In this document: positions 27,571 to 35,773 of the stretch, in pieces | Numbering within the stretch: position 1 is the stretch's first letter | Layout of the letters: every line of letters starts with the position of its first letter | Assembly: GCF_022829295.1 (NCBI RefSeq) | Contig: NZ_JAKSYH010000157.1 | Span: forward strand, 1-42,289 | DNA length: 42,289 nucleotides | From: Methylobacterium sp. J-088 | Lineage (GTDB): Bacteria > Pseudomonadota > Alphaproteobacteria > Rhizobiales > Beijerinckiaceae | Direction: 5' to 3' | Notes under the pieces: generated by a model | What the model saw: only the letters and a program-made list of their open reading frames with translations | Databases searched by the model: none | Told to the model about the DNA's origin: nothing | Position numbers and translations under genes: made by a program

Positions 27571-28425
27571 CTACGCGAAATCCGAGAACCCGCCCGTAAC
27601 AGTCCCAAACGCCTCGACGGCCGCGATCGACGCTGGCGCTATCAGCGCGTCACGTTCCTGCGTGTACCGGTAACCCGGCGCCTCGCCCGGAAATCCACCC
27701 GCCGTAGCCGGATGCGTGTAGAGTTCGGTCAGCCCATCCGGGAGATGCCGCAAGAGAGCCGCCACCCGGGCCGGCGTCATGGCGCCGGACCATGCGAGCC
27801 CGAAGGTCCGGTCCGGGATCAGCAGGCCGGCCTGCCGGGCGCGGACGGCGAGCAAAGCCGCCCAGGGCGCGATGTCGAGGGCCGGGCGGGGGCGGGCGCC
27901 GGGCTCGGCGCGGCGCAGGATCTCCCGCGGCTCCCGGGGCACCCGCAGGGCACGCATCCCGAAGGCGCGGCCGATGCGCAGCACCGCACCCGCGATCAGC
28001 GGGTGGACGTGGAAATGCTTGTGGGCGTTGACGTGGTCCAGCGGCAGGCCGGTCGCGCGATAGGCCTCGAACTGCGCCCTGATCTCGGCGGCGAGCTGGC
28101 GCCGGGCCGCGGGCCTGCGGGCGAAGTCGAGGCCGAGCTTGGCCATGTCGGCCCGCATCAGGCCGGCCGCATCGGTCAGGTCAGGCAGCTCGGCGGCCGG
28201 TAGGGTCGGCCACGCCTCCACGAGGACGAGGTGCAGCCCGACCTGCAGGGACGGCATCCGCTTCGCCCGCGCCACCGCATCGGCGGCGGCCGGCGCCGAG
28301 ACCATCAGGCTCGCCGCCGTGAGGATCCCGTCGCGATGGGCCTGCTCGACGGCCTCGTTGACCTCAGGGCTCAGCCCGAAATCATCCGCGGTGACGACCA
28401 GACGCTTCACGGTTACCTCGGTCAT
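27571..28425 (-). CDS. hpnK: Hopanoid deacetylase HpnK (YdjC/ChbG family)
   Basis: 284 residues. HpnK removes the acetyl group from N-acetylglucosaminyl-BHT, giving the free amine. Seen: metal-site start LVVTADDFGLSPEVNEAVEQAH (Asp-Asp), VGLHLVLVEAWPTL (His), and DHVNAHKHFHVHPLIAG (His pair), as in ChbG-type carbohydrate deacetylases. It is last in a minus-strand hpnL-M-I-J-K run. A hairpin array separates it from hpnJ, so expression of hpnK may be uncoupled from the genes upstream. The C-terminal YRYTQERDALIAP segment is typical of the family. Confidence 0.93.
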   Translation of the reverse strand: MTEVTVKRLVVTADDFGLSPEVNEAVEQAHRDGILTAASLMVSAPAAADAVARAKRMPSLQVGLHLVLVEAWPTLPAAELPDLTDAAGLMRADMAKLGLDFARRPAARRQLAAEIRAQFEAYRATGLPLDHVNAHKHFHVHPLIAGAVLRIGRAFGMRALRVPREPREILRRAEPGARPRPALDIAPWAALLAVRARQAGLLIPDRTFGLAWSGAMTPARVAALLRHLPDGLTELYTHPATAGGFPGEAPGYRYTQERDALIAPASIAAVEAFGTVTGGFSDFA

Positions 28426-28432
28426 GGGTGTC

Positions 28433-28523
28433 GAGAGGGCAAGCCCTCTCGCGGGTCCAGGGCGGAGCCCTGGGAAGAGGGGCGGGGCTCTGCCCCGCTC
28501 CCCGCCGGGGCCGCGGGCCCCGG
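28433..28523. repeat. Array of four adjacent hairpins between hpnJ and hpnK
   Basis: Perfect stems at 28433-28450 (8 bp), 28457-28473 (7 bp), 28482-28498 (7 bp, extendable) and 28505-28523 (8 bp). Order and core sequences (GCGGGTCCAGGGCGGAGCC) match the elements at 38251-38405 (inverted) and 40312-40410. Confidence 0.85.
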
Positions 28524-28532
28524 ACCCCTGAC

Positions 28533-29966
28533 TTACGCCGCTTTCGCGGTGCCCTGGCGCTCCTTGAGGAAGCGGTAGAACTCGACGCCCTCGCGCAGGC
28601 GGCGCTTCATCATGTCGGGCGAGCGCACCATCTCGCCCACGATGGAGGCGATCTTCGGCGCCCGGAAGTAGAACTTCTTGTAGAACTCCTCCACCGACGT
28701 GAAGATCTCAGTATGCGAGAGGTGCGGGTAGTGCAGCGGCGCGACCTGCACGCCGTTCTCGTCGACCAGTTCGGCGTTCTCGATGTCGAGCCAGCCGTTC
28801 TCCACCGCCTGCTTGTACAGGAAGGTGCCCGGGTAGGGCGCCGCCAGCGAGACCTGGATCGTGTGCGGGTTGATCCGCTTGGCGAAGGCGATCGTCTCCT
28901 GGATCGTCTCCCGGGTCTCGCCCGGCAGGCCGAGGATGAACGTGCCGTGGATGGCGATGCCCAGGTCGTGGCAATCCTGGGTGAACTTCTCGGCGACCTC
29001 GACCCGCATGCCCTTCTTGATGTTGTGCAGGATGGTCTGATTGCCGGACTCGTAGCCGACCAGCAGCAGGCGCAGGCCGTTCTCCTTGAGAACCTTCAGG
29101 GTCTCACGCGGCACGTTCGCCTTGGCGTTGCACGACCACGTGACGCCGAGCTTGCCGAGCTCGCGGGCGATCTCCTCGGCGCGCGGCAGGTTGTCGGTGA
29201 AGGTGTCGTCGTCGAAGAAGAACTCCTTGGTCTGGGGGAACTCCTTCAGGCAGTACTTGATCTCCTCGATCACGTGGGCGACCGAGCGGGTGCGGTAGGT
29301 GTGGCCGCCGACCGTCTGCGGCCAGAGGCAGAAGGTGCAGCGGCTCTTGCAGCCCCGGCCCGAGTAGAACGAGATGTAGGGGTGCTTCAGGTAGCCGATG
29401 AAGTACTTCTCCATCTCCAGGTCGCGCTTGTAGACGCTGGTGACGAAGGGCAGCTGGTCCATGTCGGTCATGATCTCGCGGTCCTCGTTGTGGACCACGA
29501 CACCGTTGGCATCGCGATAGGACAGACCCTTGATCTGCGCCATCGGCACGCCGTCGGCGACTTCCTTGACGGTGAAGTCGAACTCGTTGCGGGCGCAGAA
29601 ATCGACCACCGGGGCCTGGGCCATGGCGCCGGCGGCGTCGACCGCGACCTTGGCGCCGATCAGGCCGGCGATCAGCTTCGGGTTGGCGGCCTTGAGCGCC
29701 TCGATCGTCTTCACGTCGGACTTGAACGACGGCACCGAGGTGTGGAGCACGACGAGGTCGAAATCGTTGGCCTGCGCCACGATCTCGGGGAGTTTGATGT
29801 TGTGCGGCGGCGCGTCGATCAGCTTCGAGTTCGGCACCAGGGCGGCCGGCTGGGCCAGCCAGGTCGGGTACCAGAACGACTTGATCTCGCGCTTGGCCTG
29901 GTAACGGGAGCCGGCACCGCCGTCGAAACCGTCAAAGGTGGGGGCCTGGAGGAAGAGCGTGCGCAT
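28533..29966 (-). CDS. hpnJ: Hopanoid radical SAM protein HpnJ (cyclitol-forming)
   Basis: 477 residues. HpnJ contracts the glucosamine ring of glucosaminyl-BHT to the aminocyclopentitol of BHT cyclitol ether. Seen: N-terminal B12-binding-like half (MRTLFLQAP through about 160), the radical-SAM motif GRGCKSRCTFCLWPQ, EFFFDDDTFT, and LLLVGYESGNQTILHNIKKG, in the order of B12-type radical SAM enzymes. The ATG at 29966 is preferred over a TTG three codons upstream. It is followed on the minus strand by hpnK after a repeat array and preceded by hpnI. Confidence 0.93.
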   Translation of the reverse strand: MRTLFLQAPTFDGFDGGAGSRYQAKREIKSFWYPTWLAQPAALVPNSKLIDAPPHNIKLPEIVAQANDFDLVVLHTSVPSFKSDVKTIEALKAANPKLIAGLIGAKVAVDAAGAMAQAPVVDFCARNEFDFTVKEVADGVPMAQIKGLSYRDANGVVVHNEDREIMTDMDQLPFVTSVYKRDLEMEKYFIGYLKHPYISFYSGRGCKSRCTFCLWPQTVGGHTYRTRSVAHVIEEIKYCLKEFPQTKEFFFDDDTFTDNLPRAEEIARELGKLGVTWSCNAKANVPRETLKVLKENGLRLLLVGYESGNQTILHNIKKGMRVEVAEKFTQDCHDLGIAIHGTFILGLPGETRETIQETIAFAKRINPHTIQVSLAAPYPGTFLYKQAVENGWLDIENAELVDENGVQVAPLHYPHLSHTEIFTSVEEFYKKFYFRAPKIASIVGEMVRSPDMMKRRLREGVEFYRFLKERQGTAKAA

Positions 29967-30022
29967 GGGGTTCAAGGCCTCAGGGCAATGCGGGGGAGGG
30001 GGCGGAGGAGAATTGGGTGCGT

Positions 30023-31231
30023 TCAGCGGAGCGGCGCGCCGGCGTCGCTGCCGAGCTCCGCGTCGGGGATCAGGGTGCCATCCGCAACCACGTGATAATC
30101 ATGACCTTTCCATGTCACCGCCCCCGACACGAAGGCCCAGGCGAAGTTCAGGAAGGACAGGCTGTCGCGAATCGGCAACAGTCCGTAGGGATGCGGGGCG
30201 AGGTTGAAGGCCCGCTCCAGCTGCCGGCAGAGGAGGATGCGGCTCGCCAGAGCCAGGACCGCCACCCCGAGGGCGACCGGGCTTCCGCCGGACAGCAGGG
30301 CGCCCAGGACGGCGAGCGGGAAGGCGTGGGTGACGATCGAGCCGGCATAGCCCGCCGGGTCGACGGTGCGGATGGTGCGGTTCCAGCGCAGTTCGTGCCG
30401 CCACAGGCCGCCGAGATCGGTATCCACGCTGGTATGGCCGATGGTGAAGCTCGGGATCGACACCCGGCCGCCGAGGCCGCGCAGCGCCGCGCCGATCGCG
30501 TAATCGTCGGCGAGGTCGTTGCGGAAGGTGCGGAAGCCGCCCACCGCCTCCAGGCTCGCCCGGGTGAAGGCGACCGTGGAGCCGAAGCAGGGCTTGGCCA
30601 GCCCGAGGCTCAGGCCCATCACGACGTTGGGCAGGAAGTGGGTGTCGATCGCCAGCGTCGAGAGCCGGTCGTAGAGGCCCCGGAAGGCCGGCACCCCGTG
30701 GTAGAGGCAGGTGACTCCGGTGACCCCGTCCTGCGACAGCTCGGCGACCAGGCGCTCCAGATAATCGGGACCGACCACCATGTCGCTGTCGGCCAATACC
30801 ACCACATCGTGGGCAATCCGCTCGGACATGTTGATGAGGTTCGAGACCTTGCGGTTCGAGCCGTGCTGGCGGGCGTCGATCACGAGGTCGATGCGCGCCG
30901 CCGGATAAGCCTGTTTCAGTTGCTCCACCACGCCGATCGCAGGATCGGTGGCCTTCTGGACGCCGAACACGATCTGGACCGGGCCGGCATAATCCTGGCG
31001 CAGGACACTCTCGAGATTCCCGTAGAGCGATGGCTCCAGCCCGCACAGGGGCTTGAGCACCGTCACGGAGGGCCGGGGGGCGCCGGGCGTCAGGGCGGGG
31101 ACGGGTCGGGCCGCGTAACGGCCGGCGCAGAAGGCGGCCGCCAGCCCGTAGAGGCAGCCCCCCGCCGCCAGGATCAGGCAGAGCAGCGCGAGCCACGAGA
31201 GGGCGTTCAACGTCAGGGCGGTAACATCCAT
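30023..31231 (-). CDS. hpnI: Hopanoid glycosyltransferase HpnI (GT2, ceramide-glucosyltransferase-like)
   Basis: 402 residues. HpnI transfers N-acetylglucosamine to bacteriohopanetetrol. Seen: N-terminal membrane helix, PSVTVLKPLCGLEPSLYGNLES (GT2 start), VLADSDMVV (DxD), DDYAIGAAL, and HELRWNRTIRTVDPAGY (Q/RxxRW-type acceptor site), then C-terminal membrane segments. This is the ceramide-glucosyltransferase pattern used by HpnI. It sits 56 bases upstream of hpnJ. Confidence 0.93.
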   Translation of the reverse strand: MDVTALTLNALSWLALLCLILAAGGCLYGLAAAFCAGRYAARPVPALTPGAPRPSVTVLKPLCGLEPSLYGNLESVLRQDYAGPVQIVFGVQKATDPAIGVVEQLKQAYPAARIDLVIDARQHGSNRKVSNLINMSERIAHDVVVLADSDMVVGPDYLERLVAELSQDGVTGVTCLYHGVPAFRGLYDRLSTLAIDTHFLPNVVMGLSLGLAKPCFGSTVAFTRASLEAVGGFRTFRNDLADDYAIGAALRGLGGRVSIPSFTIGHTSVDTDLGGLWRHELRWNRTIRTVDPAGYAGSIVTHAFPLAVLGALLSGGSPVALGVAVLALASRILLCRQLERAFNLAPHPYGLLPIRDSLSFLNFAWAFVSGAVTWKGHDYHVVADGTLIPDAELGSDAGAPLR

Positions 31232-31315
31232 CCGATCGGGTCCGTGCGATCGTCCCGCCGCCTCAGGCAGCGATGGCCGCGAACGGCCGGTTCATGGCGG
31301 CACTCTCGGCGGCGT

Positions 31316-31927
31316 TCACGGCGTGGGCTTGGCGGCGAGCATGCCGTCGGCCCGCTGGCGCAGGAACTTCACGGCGCCGTCCGCGCCGCCTGACTTCAGC
31401 GGCGCCGACAAAGCGGTCCGCTGCGCCGCGACCTCGCTCACGTCGCCGTTGAGCAGGACGTCCTGGATACGGTTATTGGCATTCACGACGAAGTCGACCG
31501 CGGAATCGTCGCCGTCCGCCGCAGTCACCCGGGTCGCCACCACCCGCTGGGCGCCGCGCTCCTCGACCTGCGGGGTCACGTCGAACTTGCCGCCGGCCGC
31601 GCGGGCGAGGCGGTTGGCGTAGGTGACGGTCAAGCTGCGCTTGAACGCGTCGGTGATCGCTTCCTGCTGTTCCGGGGTGAAGCTCGACCATTTCGAACCG
31701 ACGGCGATGCGCGCCATGGCGGGGAAATCGAAGGCCTTATCCATCGCCGGACCCACGGCTTCGACGCGCACGGGCAGGGGGGCCGGGCCGTCCTTCAGGG
31801 CGGCCGTGAAGGCAGCGTAGAGGTCGCGCACCGTCTGAACGGCGGGATCATCCGCGGCCCAGGCCGGAACCGGAACGAGCAGGGGAACGGCGATCAGGGC
31901 GGCCGCGAGCCGTCGGGTCAGGCGCAC
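31316..31927 (-). CDS. hpnM: Hopanoid-associated periplasmic protein HpnM (MlaC/Ttg2-like)
   Basis: 203 residues. Seen: signal peptide (LAAALIAVPLLVPVPAWA, cut before ADDPAV), then an MlaC/toluene-tolerance domain with KAFDFPAMARIAVGSKWSSFTPEQQ and YANRLARAAGGKFDV. MlaC-type proteins carry lipids through the periplasm; HpnM is assumed to do so for hopanoids. The GTG start at 31927 overlaps the hpnL stop by 10 bases. The signal peptide rules out the longer open frame upstream. Confidence 0.88.
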   Translation of the reverse strand: MRLTRRLAAALIAVPLLVPVPAWAADDPAVQTVRDLYAAFTAALKDGPAPLPVRVEAVGPAMDKAFDFPAMARIAVGSKWSSFTPEQQEAITDAFKRSLTVTYANRLARAAGGKFDVTPQVEERGAQRVVATRVTAADGDDSAVDFVVNANNRIQDVLLNGDVSEVAAQRTALSAPLKSGGADGAVKFLRQRADGMLAAKPTP

Positions 31928-33030
31928 TTCTTCAACTCCTCGCCCTCGCCGAGCCGCGCGCCCATGCGGGGCGGGGCGTAGCTGTAGAACGGCCCGAGCG
32001 TCGCGGCCTGCGGCACCCGCTTGGCGCTGCGTGCGGTGTCCACCTCCGCCTCGCGCTCCTCGTCCTCCGGCGCTTCCGCGCGCAGCTTGGTCTCGATCCG
32101 GTGCCAGAGCAGCAGGCTCGGAAGGCCGACCCCGAGATCGGCGAAGCGCTTGACCAGCGAGAGGGCCAGCGCCGCCTCGGCCGGGATGTTGAACAGGCCG
32201 CACAGGGCGATCAGGCCACCCTCCTGGGCCCCCAGGGCGCCGGGCACCGCGAAGGCCGCGCCGCGCACTGCCTGGGCCAAGCTCTCGATCATCAGAGCCT
32301 GCGCAAAGTCGATCGGGTAGCCCATGAAGTGCAGGCAGACGTAGACTTCGAGCGTCCCGATCACCCAACCGATCAGGTGGACGCCCAGCGCGGCGGCGAA
32401 GCGGCCATGATTGGCGTAGAGGCGGCGCAGGCTGTCGTAGAGCTGGTCGATCGCCCCGAAGGCGCGCCACTCGCGGCCCGATGCGAAGCGGCTGAGAAGG
32501 CCCTGGATCAGGCGGTGCCCCGCCCGGCGCTGGATCAGGTAGAAGGCCCCGAGCGCCGGCACCGCAAGGGCGAGACCGCCCGCAACCGTCCGCGCGATCG
32601 GCCCGTCGCCGCAGATCACGATCAGCAGGGCGAGGCCGAGCACGGTGAACAGGAGCTGCGTCAGCGCCTGGGTCATCAGGTCGACGAACATGCTCGCCCC
32701 CGCGAGCGCGCCCGGCACGCCGCGCTTCGACAGGAGGCGCGCGCCGACGAAATCGCCGCCGACGGTGGCCACCGGCAGCAGCGTATTGATACCCTCGCGC
32801 ACGAAGCGCAGCGACACGCAATCGACGAGCTTGGCGGTGCCCCTGGGGAACACGACGTGCCAGCCGAGCCCCGCCCAGGCGACGGCCACGATGCGGGCCA
32901 GCACCACCAGGGCGGTACCCCAGCCGGCAGAGACGACGGCGGCCGAAACATCCTCAAGACCGGAGGACATGAACAGGCCGACGACCGTGCAGAGACCGGC
33001 GATCGAGGCCAAGGTCGTCAGGCGCTTCAT
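31918..33030 (-). CDS. hpnL: Hopanoid-associated membrane protein HpnL
   Basis: 370 residues with about eight membrane segments. Seen: FVREGINTLLPVATVGGDFVGARLL near the middle and GALGAQEGGLIALCGLFNIP near the end, characteristic of the lysylphosphatidylglycerol-synthase membrane family (PF03706-like) to which HpnL belongs. The role is not settled; flipping or moving a hopanoid or lipid is an inference. First gene of the minus-strand hpnL-M-I-J-K run, and divergent from the amidinotransferase. The cytoplasmic tail of about 60 residues is charged. Confidence 0.88.
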   Translation of the reverse strand: MKRLTTLASIAGLCTVVGLFMSSGLEDVSAAVVSAGWGTALVVLARIVAVAWAGLGWHVVFPRGTAKLVDCVSLRFVREGINTLLPVATVGGDFVGARLLSKRGVPGALAGASMFVDLMTQALTQLLFTVLGLALLIVICGDGPIARTVAGGLALAVPALGAFYLIQRRAGHRLIQGLLSRFASGREWRAFGAIDQLYDSLRRLYANHGRFAAALGVHLIGWVIGTLEVYVCLHFMGYPIDFAQALMIESLAQAVRGAAFAVPGALGAQEGGLIALCGLFNIPAEAALALSLVKRFADLGVGLPSLLLWHRIETKLRAEAPEDEEREAEVDTARSAKRVPQAATLGPFYSYAPPRMGARLGEGEELKKCA

Positions 33031-33240
33031 TGTCGTCTTTCAAGCTCGCAAAAGGCTTGATGCGGGAAATCGGCCACGGTCGCGGCAGAAATAGGTCCGA
33101 CGGGCCGAGAACGTTTCTGCCACGTTGCAGCACGGATGAGCGCTGTCTATCACCCGTTTAACACACCGGGGGCCAAAGCGGCGGCGGCGCTGAAGCGCCT
33201 GCGTAGAAGGCCGCGGCACGTCGCAGAAGGGGCACACGTC
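33031..33240. promoter_or_regulatory. Divergent promoter region between hpnL and the amidinotransferase
   Basis: 210 bases. GGCAGAAA (33084-33091) and TTTCTGCC (33114-33121) form a perfect inverted repeat, a candidate shared operator. GAAGGGG sits 9-15 bases before the amidinotransferase ATG at 33241. Confidence 0.45.
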
Positions 33241-34419
33241 ATGGAGCGCGAATCACCGATCACGGCCCTCGAGGCCGTGAGCGACGACACGCATGCCGGC
33301 CATTATGCGGGTGGTGGAGCGGCGCCGGGCGTGCCGGCCCCGCACGCGCCCGTGATGGCGTGGAACGAGTGGGATCCGCTGGAGGAGGTGATCGTCGGCT
33401 CGCTCGACGGCGCCACGATCCCGACCCACCACCTGACGGTAATCTTCAATCTGCCGCGCGCCGCGCAGCCGTTCTACCGGCTTGCGAGCGGCTGGAAGTA
33501 TCCGGGGTTCATGAAGAAGCTCGCCCAGGCCGAGCTCGACAACTTCATCACCATCCTGGCCGGCGAGGGCGTGAAGGTCCGCCGCCCCGACACGGTGGAC
33601 TTCTCCAAGAAGTTCAAGGCGCCGCGCTGGTCCTCCCGGGGCTTCTGCGTGGCCTGCCCGCGTGACCCGTACCTCGTCATCGGCGACGAGATCATCGAGA
33701 GCCCGATGTGCTGGCGCTCGCGCTACTTCGAGGGCGACGCCTACCGGTCGCTGTTCAAGGAGTATTTTCGCGCCGGCGCCCGTTGGACCTCGGCACCGCG
33801 TCCGCAGCTGACCGACGACCTCTACAACTACGATTACCGGGTGCCGAACCTGAAGGCCGGCGAGCCCATGCAGTTCACGGTCAACGAGTTCGAGCCGGTC
33901 TTCGACGCCGCCGACTTCGTCCGCTGCGGCCGGGACCTGTTCGTCACCCGCTCGAACGTGACCAACCTGATGGGCATCGAGTGGCTGCGCCGCCACCTCG
34001 GCCCGGGCTTCCGCATCCACGAGATCGAGAGCCGCTGCCCGCAGCCGATGCACATCGACTCGTCGTTCATGCCGCTGGCCCCCGGCAAGGTGCTGGTGAA
34101 CCCCGACTACGTCGACGTCGAGAAGCTGCCGGCCGTGCTCAAGAAGTGGGACGTGCTGATCGCCCCGCGCCCCGACCCGGTCGAGGGCTTCATGAGCAAG
34201 ATCTCGATGTGCTCGCCCTGGACCTCGATCAACGTGCTCGCGATCACCGAGAAGAAGATCGTCGTCGACCAGAGCCAGCCGACGCTGATCAAGGCGCTCA
34301 AGGATTGGGGCTTCGATCCGATCCCGGCGCCGTTCCTGAGCTACGGGCCGTTCGGCGGCTCGTTCCACTGCGCGACCCTCGACGTGCGCCGCCGGGGTGT
34401 GCTGAAGTCGTATTTTTGA
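33241..34419 (+). CDS. Arginine amidinotransferase (AGAT/StrB1 family) beside the hopanoid genes
   Basis: 392 residues. The family moves the amidino group of arginine to an amine via a cysteine intermediate; known acceptors are glycine, inosamine phosphate (StrB1) and lysine. Seen: WNEWDPLEEVIVGS at 41-54, FEPVFDAADFVRCGRDLF with Asp222, PMHIDSSF with His271, and FGGSFHCATLDVRRRG with Cys377. These three align with human AGAT Asp254, His303 and Cys407. The start at 33241 has a strong GAAGGGG site; a frame open from 33136 is basic and less likely. It is divergent from hpnL-M-I-J-K. The HpnJ product bears a free cyclitol amine, so this enzyme probably makes a guanidino-cyclitol hopanoid. Acceptor identity is inference; the family is clear. 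Confidence 0.9.
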   Translation: MERESPITALEAVSDDTHAGHYAGGGAAPGVPAPHAPVMAWNEWDPLEEVIVGSLDGATIPTHHLTVIFNLPRAAQPFYRLASGWKYPGFMKKLAQAELDNFITILAGEGVKVRRPDTVDFSKKFKAPRWSSRGFCVACPRDPYLVIGDEIIESPMCWRSRYFEGDAYRSLFKEYFRAGARWTSAPRPQLTDDLYNYDYRVPNLKAGEPMQFTVNEFEPVFDAADFVRCGRDLFVTRSNVTNLMGIEWLRRHLGPGFRIHEIESRCPQPMHIDSSFMPLAPGKVLVNPDYVDVEKLPAVLKKWDVLIAPRPDPVEGFMSKISMCSPWTSINVLAITEKKIVVDQSQPTLIKALKDWGFDPIPAPFLSYGPFGGSFHCATLDVRRRGVLKSYF

Positions 34420-34451
34420 TAGTCGAGCGGGCCGCTTCTCACAGAGGAGCT

Positions 34452-34562
34452 CTCCTCCCCCTTGTGGGGAGGAGCCGGAGGTGGGGGTGGTGCAGGATCG
34501 AGCGATTGGGTGCCTTCTGCACCACCCCCACCCCTAACCTCTGCCCGCAAGGGGTAGGGGAA
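34452..34562. repeat. Intergenic palindrome, GGTGGGGGTGG family
   Basis: First stem CTCCTCCCC/GGGGAGGAG (34452-34474). Second stem is a perfect 16 bp (34480-34495 with 34517-34532). A CCCGCAAGGGGTAGGGG tail follows. Same order as at 18165-18254. It lies between the convergent amidinotransferase and hydrolase genes. Confidence 0.85.
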
Positions 34563-34638
34563 AAGTGCCCATCGCTCACGACGTCGGCGTCAGACTAAGA
34601 AGTATACATCTGCCGCCCGCGGCAGCGACCATCCGCGC

Positions 34639-35649
34639 TCACCGCGCCCCGATCCCCTCGATCAGCGCCTTGTTGAAGCCCTCCGGGTCGGACATCTGCG
34701 GCGCGTGGCCGAGATCCGGGAACTCGACGAGCCGCGCACCCGGGATCGCCTGCGCGGCCGCCCGGCCCAATTCGGGATAGTGGCCGAGACTCGCCCGCAC
34801 CTCCGGCGGAGCGAGGTCCTTGCCGATCGCCGTGTTGTCCTTCTGGCCGATCATCAGCAGCGTCGGCACCGCGATTTGCGGGAACCGGTAGACCACCGGC
34901 TCGGTGACGATCATGTCGTAGACGAGCGCCGAGTCCCAAGCGACCGCCTCCTTGCCGGGCCCGGTGTTGAGTCCGGCCAGCATCGTCACCCAGGGCTCGT
35001 AGCGGGGCTCCCACTGACCCGCGTAGTAGGTCGCGGTCTCGTAGGCGCGGATCGATTCCGCCGAGGTCTTCAGCTCCCGCTGATACCACTGCGCCACGGA
35101 GATCGGCGGCAGGCCCTTGGCGTTCCAGTCCTCCAAGCCGACGGGATTGACCAGCACGAGCCGCTCCACCGCCTTCGGGTAGAGCAGGGCGTAATGGGCG
35201 GCCAGCATGCCGCCCGTCGAGTGGCCGACCAGAATGGGGCGCTCGACCCCGAGCTGCGCCAGCAGTGCGTGCGTATTTTCGGCGAGTTGCCGGAAGGTGA
35301 ACTGGTAGGCGGCGGGCTTGCTCGATTTGCAGAAGCCGATCTGATCGGGCGCGATCACACGGTAGCCGGCCGCGCTGAGCGCGCGGATCTGGCTCTCCCA
35401 GGTGGCGGCGCAGAAGTTCTTGCCGTGGAGCAGCACGGCGGTGCGGCCGTTCGGCGTCTCGGCCGGCACGTCGAGATAGGCCATCTGGAGCGTCTGGCGC
35501 TGCGATGGGAAGGTGAAGCGCTTGACCGGGAAGGGATAGTCGAACCCTTCCAGCTCCGGTCCAAAGGCCGGGGTGGCGACACGATCCGCCGTCGCCGCGC
35601 CGGGGGAGGCCAGCGCGAGGAGCGCGGCGGCGAGGATGGGTCGGAGCAT
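34639..35649 (-). CDS. Exported alpha/beta hydrolase
   Basis: 336 residues. Seen: signal peptide (LRPILAAALLALASPGAATA), HGKNFCAATWE (oxyanion-region HG), the nucleophile elbow VGHSTGGML (Ser), a cap region about 190-240, and PDLGHAPQMSDPEGF with the catalytic His. A typical alpha/beta hydrolase for an ester or similar bond; substrate unknown. The start at 35649 is set by the signal peptide. It is convergent with the amidinotransferase and not obviously related to it. Confidence 0.87.
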   Translation of the reverse strand: MLRPILAAALLALASPGAATADRVATPAFGPELEGFDYPFPVKRFTFPSQRQTLQMAYLDVPAETPNGRTAVLLHGKNFCAATWESQIRALSAAGYRVIAPDQIGFCKSSKPAAYQFTFRQLAENTHALLAQLGVERPILVGHSTGGMLAAHYALLYPKAVERLVLVNPVGLEDWNAKGLPPISVAQWYQRELKTSAESIRAYETATYYAGQWEPRYEPWVTMLAGLNTGPGKEAVAWDSALVYDMIVTEPVVYRFPQIAVPTLLMIGQKDNTAIGKDLAPPEVRASLGHYPELGRAAAQAIPGARLVEFPDLGHAPQMSDPEGFNKALIEGIGAR

Positions 35650-35773
35650 GGCCGCCTCGTGTGCCAGCGGCGTCAGGCGCCGCGTCGCCGGCACAGATCG
35701 GGCATTCGAAGGGCGCTGTCCATGATGCGGGCCCGGTCCGTCAGCCACCGGGCCCGGACAGCGCGGAGCAACC

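Noticed and set aside
33136..33240. Earlier start for the amidinotransferase
   Set aside because: The extra 35 residues are basic and low-complexity, while the ATG at 33241 has a strong Shine-Dalgarno.
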